Assembly: GCF_934643285.1 (NCBI RefSeq)
Contig: NZ_CAKUBT010000028.1
Location: 1 to 15,912 of the forward strand
Source: an uncultured Ellagibacter sp.
GTDB taxonomy: Bacteria; Actinomycetota; Coriobacteriia; Coriobacteriales; Eggerthellaceae
Direction of reading: 5' to 3'
DNA: 15,912 nucleotides
The notes under the pieces were generated by a model. That model saw only the letters and a program-made list of their open reading frames with translations. It did not search any database and had not been told where the DNA came from. Below, piece by piece: positions 6,891 to 13,734 of the stretch. The stretch's first letter is position 1. Each line of letters starts with the position of its first letter. The position numbers were made by a program, and so were the translations under genes.

Positions 6891-6911
6891 CCGAATCCTC
6901 GCAGGATTCGG
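6891..6911. other. Perfect 9-bp hairpin
   Basis: CCGAATCCT-CGC-AGGATTCGG. No T-run follows on either strand, so I do not call it a terminator. It lies between the repeat cluster and the tRNA terminator. Confidence 0.5.
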
Positions 6912-6935
6912 ATCCCTTCCCTTTAACCTGGAGAT

Positions 6936-6970
6936 AAAAAAATCGCTGGCCGATTGTTCGACCAGCGATT
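6936..6970 (-). terminator. Intrinsic terminator of the tRNA-Ala transcript
   Basis: Read on the minus strand, AATCGCTGG (6970-6962) and CCAGCGATT (6949-6941) form a 9-bp stem that runs directly into seven T residues. The stem begins 8 bp past the encoded CCA end of the tRNA. Confidence 0.9.
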
Positions 6971-6977
6971 GAATTCA

Positions 6978-7053
6978 TGGTGGAGAATAGGGGGTTCGAA
7001 CCCCTGACCTCATGGCTGCCAGCCATGCGCTCTCCCAGCTGAGCTAATTCCCC
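6978..7053 (-). tRNA. tRNA-Ala (anticodon GGC), CCA encoded
   Basis: 76 bases including the CCA. The acceptor stem GGGGAAT/ATTCTCC has one G-T pair; the D arm GCTCAGCTGGGAGAGC, anticodon stem CATGG/CCATG around loop CTGGCAG and T arm AGGGGTTCGAACCCCCT follow the cloverleaf. The anticodon GGC reads the Ala codons GCC and GCU, GCC being abundant in the high-GC genes here. The discriminator base is A and CCA is in the DNA (6978-6980). The gene stands alone between its own promoter and terminator. Confidence 0.97.
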
Positions 7054-7071
7054 GTAAAAGGTGCATCGACT

Positions 7072-7123
7072 ATACTAACAGAACGACGATTTCGGTCAAG
7101 CACTTTTTTGAAAAAGTTTTCAA
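7072..7123 (-). promoter_or_regulatory. Promoter of tRNA-Ala with AT-rich upstream element
   Basis: On the minus strand, -35 TTGACC (7099-7094), a 16-base spacer and -10 TAGTAT (7077-7072) imply a start about 12 bases before the tRNA. Just upstream lies an A/T-tract palindrome, TTGAAAAAGTTTTCAA (7108-7123), placed where an UP element would contact the RNA polymerase alpha subunit. This is the layout of a strong stable-RNA promoter. Confidence 0.7.
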
Positions 7124-7599
7124 CGAGTTTGCCGAAGCCGCACACAGCGGTCGTAACGCCGCCGGCGAGCGCAAGAGGTCGCCACGCCCCGATAAGCCGC
7201 ACGCGAGAACATGCGCACGCCACCATCCCCTTCTTCCGCAAAAAACATATGGAGGTTTCAGCGCAATCTCCTCGAGCAATTAAGCGATAAGACCCACAGC
7301 CGGGACGCCGACTTGACACGATGCCGCCTGCTGCAAGATTGCGCCAGCGCGAGGCGCGAGCCCGAAAAATATCCCCCAGCACCCCAACCGGCTTCATCGA
7401 TTACTCGTGTACAAAATTGACGATAAGTTGTGAAGAAATAGTGATACTGCCTGATTATCCCTCTTAGCTGTCCCAAAAGTGTCGCACCAAAAGCGAAATC
7501 GCGTCACGTTATTCCTCAAATTCGCTCATTTTGAGGAGTTTTACATAGTTTCTGCATAACATATCGTCGTTTTTGTACAGGGGCACCGTACCCTACTCC
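7124..7599. other. Non-coding stretch, no gene recognised
   Basis: I find no supported gene or known RNA here. The open frames are short, lack ribosome sites and show no familiar motif. The one structure is a hairpin, TCCTCAAA/TTTGAGGA (7513-7520 with 7530-7537, 9-base loop), followed by GTTTT. A TTGACG at 7418 and AT-rich sequence after it could be a plus-strand promoter, which would give a short RNA ending at that hairpin; this is weak. Signal-recognition-particle RNA and RNase P motifs were looked for and not seen. Confidence 0.4.
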
Positions 7600-7637
7600 A
7601 AAACAAAAGCGCCGCCTCGTTCCGCGAGGCGGCGCTT
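7600..7637 (-). terminator. Intrinsic terminator downstream of mrp
   Basis: A perfect 13-bp stem (7607-7619 with 7625-7637) closes a 5-base loop. On the minus strand it runs into TTTTGTTTTGG. It lies 70 bp beyond the mrp stop. A second, weaker stem, GAGAAG/CTTCTC (7670-7675 with 7695-7700), sits between. Confidence 0.85.
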
Positions 7638-7641
7638 GTCT

Positions 7642-7670
7642 AATCACATGCTTGGTGAATCACACGCTTG
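7642..7670. repeat. Short tandem duplication after mrp
   Basis: AATCACATGCTTG (7642-7654) recurs as AATCACACGCTTG (7658-7670), 12 of 13 bases identical with a 16-bp period. It lies between the mrp stop and its terminator. No function is evident. Confidence 0.5.
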
Positions 7671-7707
7671 AGAAGCCTGCCCCTGGGGTCAAGCCTTCTC
7701 GCGAGCG

Positions 7708-8571
7708 CTATTCGGCCTTCTCCTCGGCCTCTTCGCGCTTTGCGGCCTCCACGTGCGCGATGATGTCGTCGAGCGCACCGGCAACGTCGTATTCCTCGAC
7801 CTTGCCCTCGTCGCACAGAGCTGCGAACTTCGGGTCGATCGGCAGCGTGGCCACTGCAGGGATGCCGTACTTCTCGGCAACGGCAGCACCCTGGGGCTCG
7901 CCGAAGATGTGGTGTTCCTTGCCGCACTCGTCGCACTTGAAGTACGCCATGTTCTCGACCAGGCCCACAACGGGGACATCCAGGTCGTGCGCCAGGTTGA
8001 CCGCCTTGCCGACGATCATGGCAACAAGCTCCTGAGGTGCGGAAACGGTAACGATGCCATCAACGGGCAGCATCTGGAACACCGTGAGGAACACATCCGA
8101 CGTTCCCGGAGGCATGTCGATCAGCATGTAGTCGACGTCGCCCCAGTTGGTCTCATCCCAGAACTGCTTGATGATGCCGGAGACAACTGGGCCGCGCCAT
8201 GCGACAGGCATGTCGCCCTTCGGGAGCATGAGGTTCACGGACATGACCTTGATGCCGCTGTCGGTAAGCGCCGGGTAGATGCCCGTCTCGTCGGCATGCA
8301 GCTTGTCAGTCACGCCGAACGTCTTCGGGATGGAGGGGCCGGTGACGTCAGCGTCCAGGATGCCGACGTTGAAACCCTTCTTGCGCAGCTCGCTTGCAAG
8401 CAGGCTCGTCACGAGGGACTTACCGACGCCGCCCTTGCCGGACACAACGCCGATCACGTGCTTCACGTTGCTCGCCGCGTTGGTCGTGTACTTGGAAGGC
8501 GCCGTGCGCTCGCCGCAACCCTCAACGCCGCAGCTGCCGCACGAATGCGAGCACTCTTGTTCTTCTGCCAT
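7708..8571 (-). CDS. mrp: Mrp/ApbC (NBP35-like) iron-sulfur cluster carrier ATPase
   Basis: Cytoplasmic P-loop ATPase of the Mrp/NBP35 family that carries and inserts Fe-S clusters into apo-proteins. It has 287 residues. The deviant Walker A GKGGVGKS is at 45-52, DADVTGPS (73-80) is the switch region, and IDMPPGTSD (151-159) is the family signature. The CxxC pair Cys213/Cys216 (FKCDECGKEH) would bind the bridging cluster of the dimer. Four extra cysteines near the N-terminus (C7, C11, C14, C19) resemble the N-terminal cluster site of Nbp35-type members; that they bind a cluster is inference. The tail is charged and low in complexity (residues 277-287). I take the ATG at 8571, giving MAEEQECSH with a purine-rich GAGAGAAG before it, over an upstream ATG at 8628. 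It is monocistronic, with a terminator on each side. Confidence 0.94.
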   Translation of the reverse strand: MAEEQECSHSCGSCGVEGCGERTAPSKYTTNAASNVKHVIGVVSGKGGVGKSLVTSLLASELRKKGFNVGILDADVTGPSIPKTFGVTDKLHADETGIYPALTDSGIKVMSVNLMLPKGDMPVAWRGPVVSGIIKQFWDETNWGDVDYMLIDMPPGTSDVFLTVFQMLPVDGIVTVSAPQELVAMIVGKAVNLAHDLDVPVVGLVENMAYFKCDECGKEHHIFGEPQGAAVAEKYGIPAVATLPIDPKFAALCDEGKVEEYDVAGALDDIIAHVEAAKREEAEEKAE

Positions 8572-8663
8572 AAGGCTTCTCTCTTTCTCGTCGTCTAAGC
8601 CAAAGGCCGCTCCCCCTGGCGCGACCACCGTTACGAGTCACATGGTATCACAACAGTAGCAAT

Positions 8664-8688
8664 TAAAGAGGCGGCCGAAGCCGCCTTA
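8664..8688 (-). terminator. Probable terminator after the 101-residue gene
   Basis: AGGCGGC (8669-8675) and GCCGCCT (8680-8686) pair around a stable TTCG loop on the minus strand, followed by CTCTTTAATT. The T-run is imperfect. It lies between this gene and mrp, making separate transcription likely. Confidence 0.6.
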
Positions 8689-8726
8689 AGGTATTGCTAT
8701 TTGATTGTTGAAGTGGCCCTCGCCTT

Positions 8727-9032
8727 TTACTCGTCTTCGGGCTTTTCCGATGCGTAGAATGTCGCGTCGTCGAACACTTCCTTCAGGCTCTTGCCATCGA
8801 CGAAGGGAATGTCGAGGAACTCGCCGACCGTCGGCACAAGCTCGCTGCAATCGACGTAGTGGCCCTTCTCGTTTTTCTGGGAGGTGTCCTGCGCGCGCCA
8901 GTACCGATCGTTCACATCGGTGAGGTAATAGCTCGCTCCGTTGACGTCCATGTACACCGAATGCTTGGCGCGCAGGTACATGGGCATATCCTCAAAGGAT
9001 ATTTCGAGAGCATCGACCGCCTTGGTTCCCAT
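8727..9032 (-). CDS. Hypothetical protein, 101 residues
   Basis: I do not recognise this family. The protein is soluble-looking and acidic, with no signal peptide or membrane segment. It starts MGTKAVDALEISFEDMPMYL and ends in a run of charged residues (EKPEDE). Its middle, MDVNGASYYLTDVNDRYWRA (28-47), suggests a small alpha/beta fold with many aromatics. There is one cysteine (about residue 62, DCSEL), so no obvious metal site. An AAAGGGG eight bases before the ATG is a good ribosome site, a promoter lies upstream and a hairpin follows the stop, all of which support a real gene. It sits upstream of mrp on the same strand, but the hairpin between them argues against an operon. Confidence 0.75.
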   Translation of the reverse strand: MGTKAVDALEISFEDMPMYLRAKHSVYMDVNGASYYLTDVNDRYWRAQDTSQKNEKGHYVDCSELVPTVGEFLDIPFVDGKSLKEVFDDATFYASEKPEDE

Positions 9033-9066
9033 AAGCGACCCCTTTCATCGGGTTTACCTTGGGAAC

Positions 9067-9095
9067 ATGATATCAAGAAGCGCGCGGAGTTTTAA
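9067..9095 (-). promoter_or_regulatory. Putative promoter of the 101-residue gene
   Basis: On the minus strand, TTAAAA (9095-9090), a 17-base spacer and TATCAT (9072-9067), 34 bp before the start codon. It matches 4 of 6 consensus bases at -35 and 5 of 6 at -10. Confidence 0.5.
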
Positions 9096-9267
9096 GTGTT
9101 GGGCGAAGAATTAGCAAGCACCAGGCGCTTTTTCGAAATCCCACGTGAAAGTGGCTATATCACGCCCCCGGGCGTAGCTACTCAGAAGGGAAAACGAGTC
9201 GGGAGTTGGCGGGACAGCGCGACGGGAATCGCCTCGGGGGCTCGGCTCGTGTATCCCGAAATGGGAA

Positions 9268-9308
9268 CGTGACGCCCACGAGAGCTCGCGCCGATCGCGG
9301 GCGTCACG
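9268..9308. other. Perfect 10-bp hairpin downstream of the U32 gene
   Basis: CGTGACGCCC (9268-9277) pairs with GGGCGTCACG (9299-9308) across 21 bases. A second stem, GCTGGGCG/CGCCCAGC (9343-9350 with 9366-9373), lies closer to the U32 stop. Neither has a T-run on the minus strand, so they may be processing or pausing structures at the end of the ispD-to-U32 gene run. The rest of 9096-9267 holds nothing I recognise. Confidence 0.45.
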
Positions 9309-9311
9309 CTA

Positions 9312-9416
9312 CCCTATGCGCCCGAGCGTGCCGAGCGCCGGAGCTGGGCGGGGCGGGGCGGTCGGCGCCCAGCGGCGGCTGCCTTCCCTACGCGCCCGAG
9401 CGCGCCGAGCGCCGGA
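9312..9416. repeat. Duplicated 31-bp segment at the U32 gene's 3' end
   Basis: 9386-9416 and 9312-9342 match at 29 of 31 bases, same orientation, 74 bp apart. The first copy contains the last codons (RSARSGA) and stop of the U32 gene; the second lies downstream and is not in phase with it. The 43 bases between are nearly pure GC, with GGGCGGGGCGGGGC. Confidence 0.75.
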
Positions 9417-10845
9417 AGCGACGCACGCGCAAGAAGTCCCCCGCAGCGGGAAGGGCGAAGTCGGTGATGCCCGTACCCACGCGAGTCGCGAGAACGCCGT
9501 CGGCACCAGCTGCAGCGGCATCGCTCGCCCCGGCGTCGGCTGCAACGTTGGTACCGGCCTCGAGAACAGCGGCAGCCCCAGCGTTGGCCTCGGTCCCAGT
9601 CGCGGCCGCGGCACTCACCTCGGCCACGGCTCCGGCTCCGGCAGCCTCGACAACTGCACCTTCCCCAACCCCTGTCCCGACCGTGAAGCGATAGATGCCG
9701 CACGAGCGATTCGCCACGGGCACGGGCACCGGCGCAGGGTCGGGGTCGCTTTCCGTGGGATCGGGCAACCACGTGAGATTGCGCACGACAACGCGGGTAA
9801 TCGGCACCCGCGGGCTGAGGACCTCGAGTTCCTCCCCTTCCGCGAAGCGATTGCGACAGCGCGCAACGATGGTGCGGTCCTCGGGGTCGGCAGCGACGAC
9901 GTCGGCTACGTGCATCGCCTGCTGCTCATAGCCATCGTAGTTAGGAGCCTGCTCAGCCTCGCCAAAGAAGAACCCCGTCCCATACGGGCGATGCGACACC
10001 GCCTCCAGCTCAGGGGCGAAATCGGCGACCGGCGCACCGTCAAGCACCTGACGATATGCGTTCACGACGCTGGCCACGTAAAACGCCTTCTTATTGCGCC
10101 CTTCGATCTTGATGGAGTCCACGCCCGCCGCCCGCAGCGCGTCAAGGTGCGCGAGCATGTTCATGTCCTTCGCGTTCATGATGAACGTGCCGCGGTCGTC
10201 TTCCTCGATGGGAAAATGCTCGCCCGGACGCTTCTCCTCCTCGAGCGTGTAGCTCCAGCGGCAGGGCTGCGTGCAGTGCCCGCGGTTGCCCGAGCGGCCG
10301 GTGAGATAGGAGCTGATGAGACAGCGCCCCGAGACCGCCATGCACATGGCGCCGTGCGCGAAGGCCTCGATTTCCATGTCGGCCGGCATCTCCTCGCGCA
10401 TGCGGGCGATATCGTCAAGCGACATCTCCCGCGCGCACACCACGCGGCTCGCGCCCAGGCTATGCCACACGCACGCCGCCTCAGAGTTGGCGACGGAGGC
10501 CTGGGTGGACACGTGGAGCGCCACGCGCGGGGCCACGCGACGGGCGATGGCGGCCGCTCCCAAATCGCCGATGATGAAGGCGTCGACCCCCGCCGCATCG
10601 AGCGCACAGAAATAGTCAGGCAGCGCTGCCAGGTCGCCTTGCTCCATGAGGATGTTCGCGGTGACGTGCACCTTCACGCCCGCAGCGTGGGCGATTTCCA
10701 CTGCGGCGGGGATGTCCTCAAGCGCGAAGTTCGCCGCGCGGGCACGCATGCCGAAGCGATCGGAGGCCAGGTACACCGCGTCCGCGCCGAAGCGCACGGC
10801 AGCGCGCAGCTGTTCGATACCCCCTGCAGGCGCAAGGAGCTCCAT
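9388..10845 (-). CDS. Peptidase U32 family protein (TrhP/RlhA-like RNA hydroxylation)
   Basis: Most characterised bacterial U32 proteins (TrhP/YegQ, RlhA/YdcP) take part in prephenate-dependent hydroxylation of tRNA or 23S rRNA; a collagenase-like protease role is older naming. MELLAPAGG opens the TIM-barrel. The U32 signature EAFAHGAMCMAVSGRCLIS (160-178) and GHCTQPC (189-195) supply four cysteines (168, 175, 191, 195), the pattern that holds the cluster in RlhA-type proteins. The C-terminal beta domain (about 310-475) is split by a 71-residue Ala-rich block at 389-459, making 485 residues, longer than the usual 400-450. The ATG at 10845 has no clear ribosome site; GGAAGAG further up would suit a CTG at 10827+36 (24 bases before the ATG is not far enough to decide), so the true start may be slightly upstream. 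It is last in the ispD-to-U32 run, 54 bp after cysS. Confidence 0.85.
   Translation of the reverse strand: MELLAPAGGIEQLRAAVRFGADAVYLASDRFGMRARAANFALEDIPAAVEIAHAAGVKVHVTANILMEQGDLAALPDYFCALDAAGVDAFIIGDLGAAAIARRVAPRVALHVSTQASVANSEAACVWHSLGASRVVCAREMSLDDIARMREEMPADMEIEAFAHGAMCMAVSGRCLISSYLTGRSGNRGHCTQPCRWSYTLEEEKRPGEHFPIEEDDRGTFIMNAKDMNMLAHLDALRAAGVDSIKIEGRNKKAFYVASVVNAYRQVLDGAPVADFAPELEAVSHRPYGTGFFFGEAEQAPNYDGYEQQAMHVADVVAADPEDRTIVARCRNRFAEGEELEVLSPRVPITRVVVRNLTWLPDPTESDPDPAPVPVPVANRSCGIYRFTVGTGVGEGAVVEAAGAGAVAEVSAAAATGTEANAGAAAVLEAGTNVAADAGASDAAAAGADGVLATRVGTGITDFALPAAGDFLRVRRFRRSARSGA
9469..9681 (-). other. Low-complexity Ala-rich insertion inside the U32 gene
   Basis: Encodes residues 389-459, rich in Ala, Gly, Val, Glu and Thr, with imperfect units such as EAAGAGAVAEV and EAGTNVAADAGA. 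It interrupts the expected C-terminal pattern of VAN, aromatic/Phe, Leu-Pro, GDFLR between RFTV (386-389) and FALPAAGDFLR (463-473). The reading frame stays open throughout. Confidence 0.7.
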
Positions 10846-10899
10846 GTTGCGTTGGGTATTCAGATGATCACTCTTCCGCTCGTCTGAGGCGCGCCTGCG

Positions 10900-12417
10900 C
10901 TACGCCATTTCCACCTGAGGGCCTTGCGGCGTGTCCTTGATCGCGAGGCCGAGCGCTGCCATGCCATCGCGCACGGCGTCGGCGCGGGCCCAGTCCTTCG
11001 AAGCGCGCGCCTCAGCACGAAGGGCCACGAGCGCCTCGACGGCCTCGGTCGCGTTGCCGCCCGCGTATCCGGCGAGCTCGGCGGCAAGATCGACGACCTC
11101 GGCAGGGTAGGCGTCGCCCTCGGCAGTTGCCGCCGCGACGTCGATACCGAACACGCCCATGAGCTCGGCGATCGAGTCGCGCGCGGCAATGAGCGCCGGC
11201 GCATCGGCCGCGGTGGGCTCCTTGCCCGCTATCGCGCTGTTCACGTCACCAACCAGGGTAAACACCGCGCCCAGTGCGGCAGGGGCGTTGAAGTCGTCGT
11301 CCATCGCGTCGACAAAGGCCGCGCGCGCCGCCTGCACGGCCCCCTCGATCGCCGCAGCGTCGAGCGCGCTTGCGCCCTCGGCCGTCGCGGACGCAAGCAG
11401 CCACTCGAGGTTCTTCACCGTGTTCTCGATGCGCGTGAGCGCCGCATCGGCCTCGGCCAAGCGGGCGTCGCCGAACACAAGCGGGCTGCGATAGTGCGTC
11501 TGCAGCATGAGCATGCGAAGCGTCTCAGGACGCACAATGTCGAGCGCCTCGTGCAGAAGCAGGAAGTTGTTGAGCGATTTCGACATCTTCTCGATCTCGC
11601 CGGTCTTCTCGTTGGCAATCTGGAGCATGCCGGAGTGCATCCAATGGCGCGCGAACGTGCAGCCGCACGCGGCCTCGCTTTGCGCACGCTCGTTCTCATG
11701 ATGCGGGAACACCAGGTCAGCGCCGCCGCCGTGGATGTCGAAAGGAAGCCCCAGGTACTTGCGCGACATGGCCGAGCACTCGATGTGCCAGCCCGGACGC
11801 CCCTTGCCCCAGGGGGAATCCCACGAAGGCTCGCCAGGCTTGGCCGCCTTCCACAGGGCGAAGTCGAGCGGGTCGCGTTTGCGGGCCTCAAGGCCCTGGC
11901 CATCGGCGCGAAGCTCGCGGTGGCCCGATTCCATCTCGTCGATGTTGCGGCCGGAAAGCTCGCCGTAAGCGGGGTACGAGCGCACGCTGAAGTACACGTC
12001 GCCTTCGACCTCGTAGGCGTGACCGCCATCGACGAGCTCCTGAACAAGCGCGATCATATCGGGAATCTCACCCGTGGCGCGCGGGCGCACGTCGGGGTCG
12101 AGCACGCCAGCCGCGTGCATGTCGTCGATGAACGCCTGGGTGTACTCGGCGGCCACTTCTGCCGCACTTCTACCCTCTTCACCTGCACGTTTGATGATCT
12201 TATCGTCGACGTCGGTGACATTTTGCACAAACGTCACGTCGAAGCCGCGCCAAATGAGATAGCGGCGAATCACGTCGAAGCTGATGAACGTGCGCGCGTT
12301 GCCGATGTGGATGCGGTTGTACACGGTCGGGCCGCAGACGTACATGCTGATCTTGCCGGGCTCCTTCGGCTGGAACTCGACTTTTTGGCGCAGCTTGGTG
12401 TCATAGATCTTAATCAT
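10900..12417 (-). CDS. cysS: Cysteinyl-tRNA synthetase
   Basis: Class I aminoacyl-tRNA synthetase charging tRNA-Cys in the cytoplasm. It has 505 residues, slightly longer than the E. coli enzyme. HIGH-type motif HIGN is at 37-40 and KMSKS at 277-281. Zinc ligands are Cys28 (YVCGPTVYN), Cys214 (WHIECSAMS), His239 and Glu243 (FPHHENE), matching the known set. The C-terminal third is Ala-rich, a helical anticodon-binding region that varies in the family. Start chosen at 12417 because AGGAA lies five bases before and the N-terminus MIKIYDTKLR fits the family. It follows cysE by 54 bp, the cysE-cysS pairing also seen in Bacillus, tying cysteine synthesis to its use. No T-box leader fits in the gap. 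Confidence 0.98.
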   Translation of the reverse strand: MIKIYDTKLRQKVEFQPKEPGKISMYVCGPTVYNRIHIGNARTFISFDVIRRYLIWRGFDVTFVQNVTDVDDKIIKRAGEEGRSAAEVAAEYTQAFIDDMHAAGVLDPDVRPRATGEIPDMIALVQELVDGGHAYEVEGDVYFSVRSYPAYGELSGRNIDEMESGHRELRADGQGLEARKRDPLDFALWKAAKPGEPSWDSPWGKGRPGWHIECSAMSRKYLGLPFDIHGGGADLVFPHHENERAQSEAACGCTFARHWMHSGMLQIANEKTGEIEKMSKSLNNFLLLHEALDIVRPETLRMLMLQTHYRSPLVFGDARLAEADAALTRIENTVKNLEWLLASATAEGASALDAAAIEGAVQAARAAFVDAMDDDFNAPAALGAVFTLVGDVNSAIAGKEPTAADAPALIAARDSIAELMGVFGIDVAAATAEGDAYPAEVVDLAAELAGYAGGNATEAVEALVALRAEARASKDWARADAVRDGMAALGLAIKDTPQGPQVEMA

Positions 12418-12471
12418 AAGGTTCCTGATACTTTCTTGTGATAGCTGGGAAAGCGCTCGTTCAGCGGGCGC

Positions 12472-13200
12472 CTAGTCCTCTTCCAAATCCTCCGGGTTTA
12501 CGGGCTCGACATCGGCGAGCGCCTTCTTGAACTGCGGACAGACCTCGTCGCGCAACGCGGCGATCTGCGCCTCCAAGTAGTCGATGCGTGCGCAGTTGGA
12601 GCGATGCTGCTCTTCCACGATATCGGGAAGGTTTTCCATGCGCTTCGCGGTGGCAGACTGCTCGCTGGTGACTCGCTTGCCATCGCGCTTGACGATGCGC
12701 CCGGGGATGCCGACGACCGTGCAGTTGGGCGGCACGTCCTTCACCGCCACCGCGCCGCCGCCGATCTTGGAGTTATCGCCGACGGTGATGTTGCCAAGCA
12801 CCGCCGCGCCCACGCCCACGATGACGTTGTTGCCGAGAGTCGGATGGCGCTTGCCGGTCTCGTTGCCGGTACCGCCGAGCGTGACGCCCTGGTAGAGCGT
12901 GCAATCATCGCCGATGATGGTGGTCTCGCCGATGATGACGCCCATGGCATGGTCGATGAAGAACCGGCGGCCGATCTGGGCGCCCGGGTGAATTTCCACA
13001 CCCGTCATGAAGCGCGTGAACTGCGACGATATGCGCGCGAGGCTCTTTAGGCCATGATTCCACAGCCAGTGTTCCACCACATGCGACCAGCGCGCGTGGA
13101 GGCCTGGGTAGGTGAGCCAGATGACGAACGAGCTTTGCGCAGCAGGATCTCGTTCCTTAACGGCACGGACATCTTCGGCGATCGTCTTGAAAATATTCAT
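12472..13200 (-). CDS. cysE: Serine O-acetyltransferase
   Basis: First step of cysteine synthesis: serine plus acetyl-CoA gives O-acetylserine. It has 242 residues. A helical N-terminus (1-66) leads into left-handed beta-helix hexapeptide repeats (about 67-170). Catalytic residues match CysE: Asp83-His84 (IDHAMG) and His119 (GKRHP), with the signature YQGVTLGGTG (103-112). The tail 180-242 is long and charged, ending in an acidic run; the length suggests a coiled segment, unlike the short feedback-sensing tail of E. coli CysE. A GAGGGG ribosome site precedes the ATG. It has its own extended -10 promoter 25 bp upstream, between ispF and cysE, so it may be transcribed with or without the isoprenoid genes. 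Confidence 0.97.
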   Translation of the reverse strand: MNIFKTIAEDVRAVKERDPAAQSSFVIWLTYPGLHARWSHVVEHWLWNHGLKSLARISSQFTRFMTGVEIHPGAQIGRRFFIDHAMGVIIGETTIIGDDCTLYQGVTLGGTGNETGKRHPTLGNNVIVGVGAAVLGNITVGDNSKIGGGAVAVKDVPPNCTVVGIPGRIVKRDGKRVTSEQSATAKRMENLPDIVEEQHRSNCARIDYLEAQIAALRDEVCPQFKKALADVEPVNPEDLEED

Positions 13201-13224
13201 AGCAAACCCCTCTGTTCAAGTAGG

Positions 13225-13233
13225 ATTATAGCA
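13225..13233 (-). promoter_or_regulatory. Extended -10 promoter for cysE-cysS
   Basis: On the minus strand TGCTATAAT is a full-consensus -10 with the TGn extension, which lessens the need for a -35. It lies in the 36-bp gap between ispF and cysE and would start RNA about 18 bases before the cysE ATG. Confidence 0.65.
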
Positions 13234-13236
13234 AAC

Positions 13237-13731
13237 TCAATCCGTACATCGAACGAGAAGAGCCACCGCCGTAGCCGAAATGCCCTCTTCGCGGCCTTCG
13301 AAGCCCAAATGCTCAGTCGTGGTCGCCTTCACGCCCACGTTTTCAGGGGAGATGCCCATCGCGCGCGCCAGGTTCTCGCGCATCTGATCGCGATAGGGGG
13401 AAAGCTTCGGCGCCTGAGCAGCGATGACGCTGTCGACGTCGAGGATCTCGTAGCCGCGATCGCGCACGAAACCGGCCACAGCGGCGAGCAGCTTCATGGA
13501 GTCGGCGCCTTCGTAAGCGGGATCGGTGTCGGGGAACAGCTTGCCAATGTCCCCTCCGCGAACGCCGCCCAAAAGCGCGTCGGCCACCGCATGCGCGAGC
13601 ACGTCGGCATCGGAGTGCCCGAGAAGGCCCCGCGTATGGGGAATATCCACGCCGCCCATGATGAGCTTGCGCCCTTCCGTGAGCTGGTGGACATCGTAGC
13701 CCTGGCCGATCCGGAGGTTCCTGGGGTCCAT
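13237..13731 (-). CDS. ispF: 2-C-methyl-D-erythritol 2,4-cyclodiphosphate synthase
   Basis: Fifth enzyme of the MEP isoprenoid pathway; cyclises CDP-ME 2-phosphate with release of CMP. It has 164 residues, typical. Metal ligands Asp13, His15 (GYDVHQL) and His47 (DADVLAHA) are present, as are GHSDADV (38-44) and the C-terminal KATTTEHLGFEGREEGISA that lines the CMP site. GGAGGAA before the ATG overlaps the last codons of ispD and the genes are 3 bp apart, so translation is probably coupled. Both catalyse nearby steps; IspE, the step between, is not in view. Confidence 0.98.
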   Translation of the reverse strand: MDPRNLRIGQGYDVHQLTEGRKLIMGGVDIPHTRGLLGHSDADVLAHAVADALLGGVRGGDIGKLFPDTDPAYEGADSMKLLAAVAGFVRDRGYEILDVDSVIAAQAPKLSPYRDQMRENLARAMGISPENVGVKATTTEHLGFEGREEGISATAVALLVRCTD

Positions 13732-13734
13732 CGA

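Noticed and set aside
7044..7397. Minus-strand open frame of 117 codons upstream of tRNA-Ala
   Set aside because: It overlaps the tRNA promoter and part of the tRNA itself and shows no motif or ribosome site.
7418..7542. Possible small RNA on the plus strand
   Set aside because: The TTGACG and a loosely placed -10 are weak, and the closing hairpin is AT-rich with only four T residues. Not enough to call a gene.
9316..10887. Plus-strand open frame of 523 codons
   Set aside because: Antisense to the U32 gene, rich in Arg and His as expected for a shadow frame, and without a ribosome site.
10924..12441. Long plus-strand open frame of 505 codons
   Set aside because: It is antisense to cysS, which has every catalytic motif. 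High GC content leaves such mirror frames open. The translation has no familiar motif.
12418..12471. T-box or other leader element before cysS
   Set aside because: The gap from cysE is only 54 bp and has no T-box signature.
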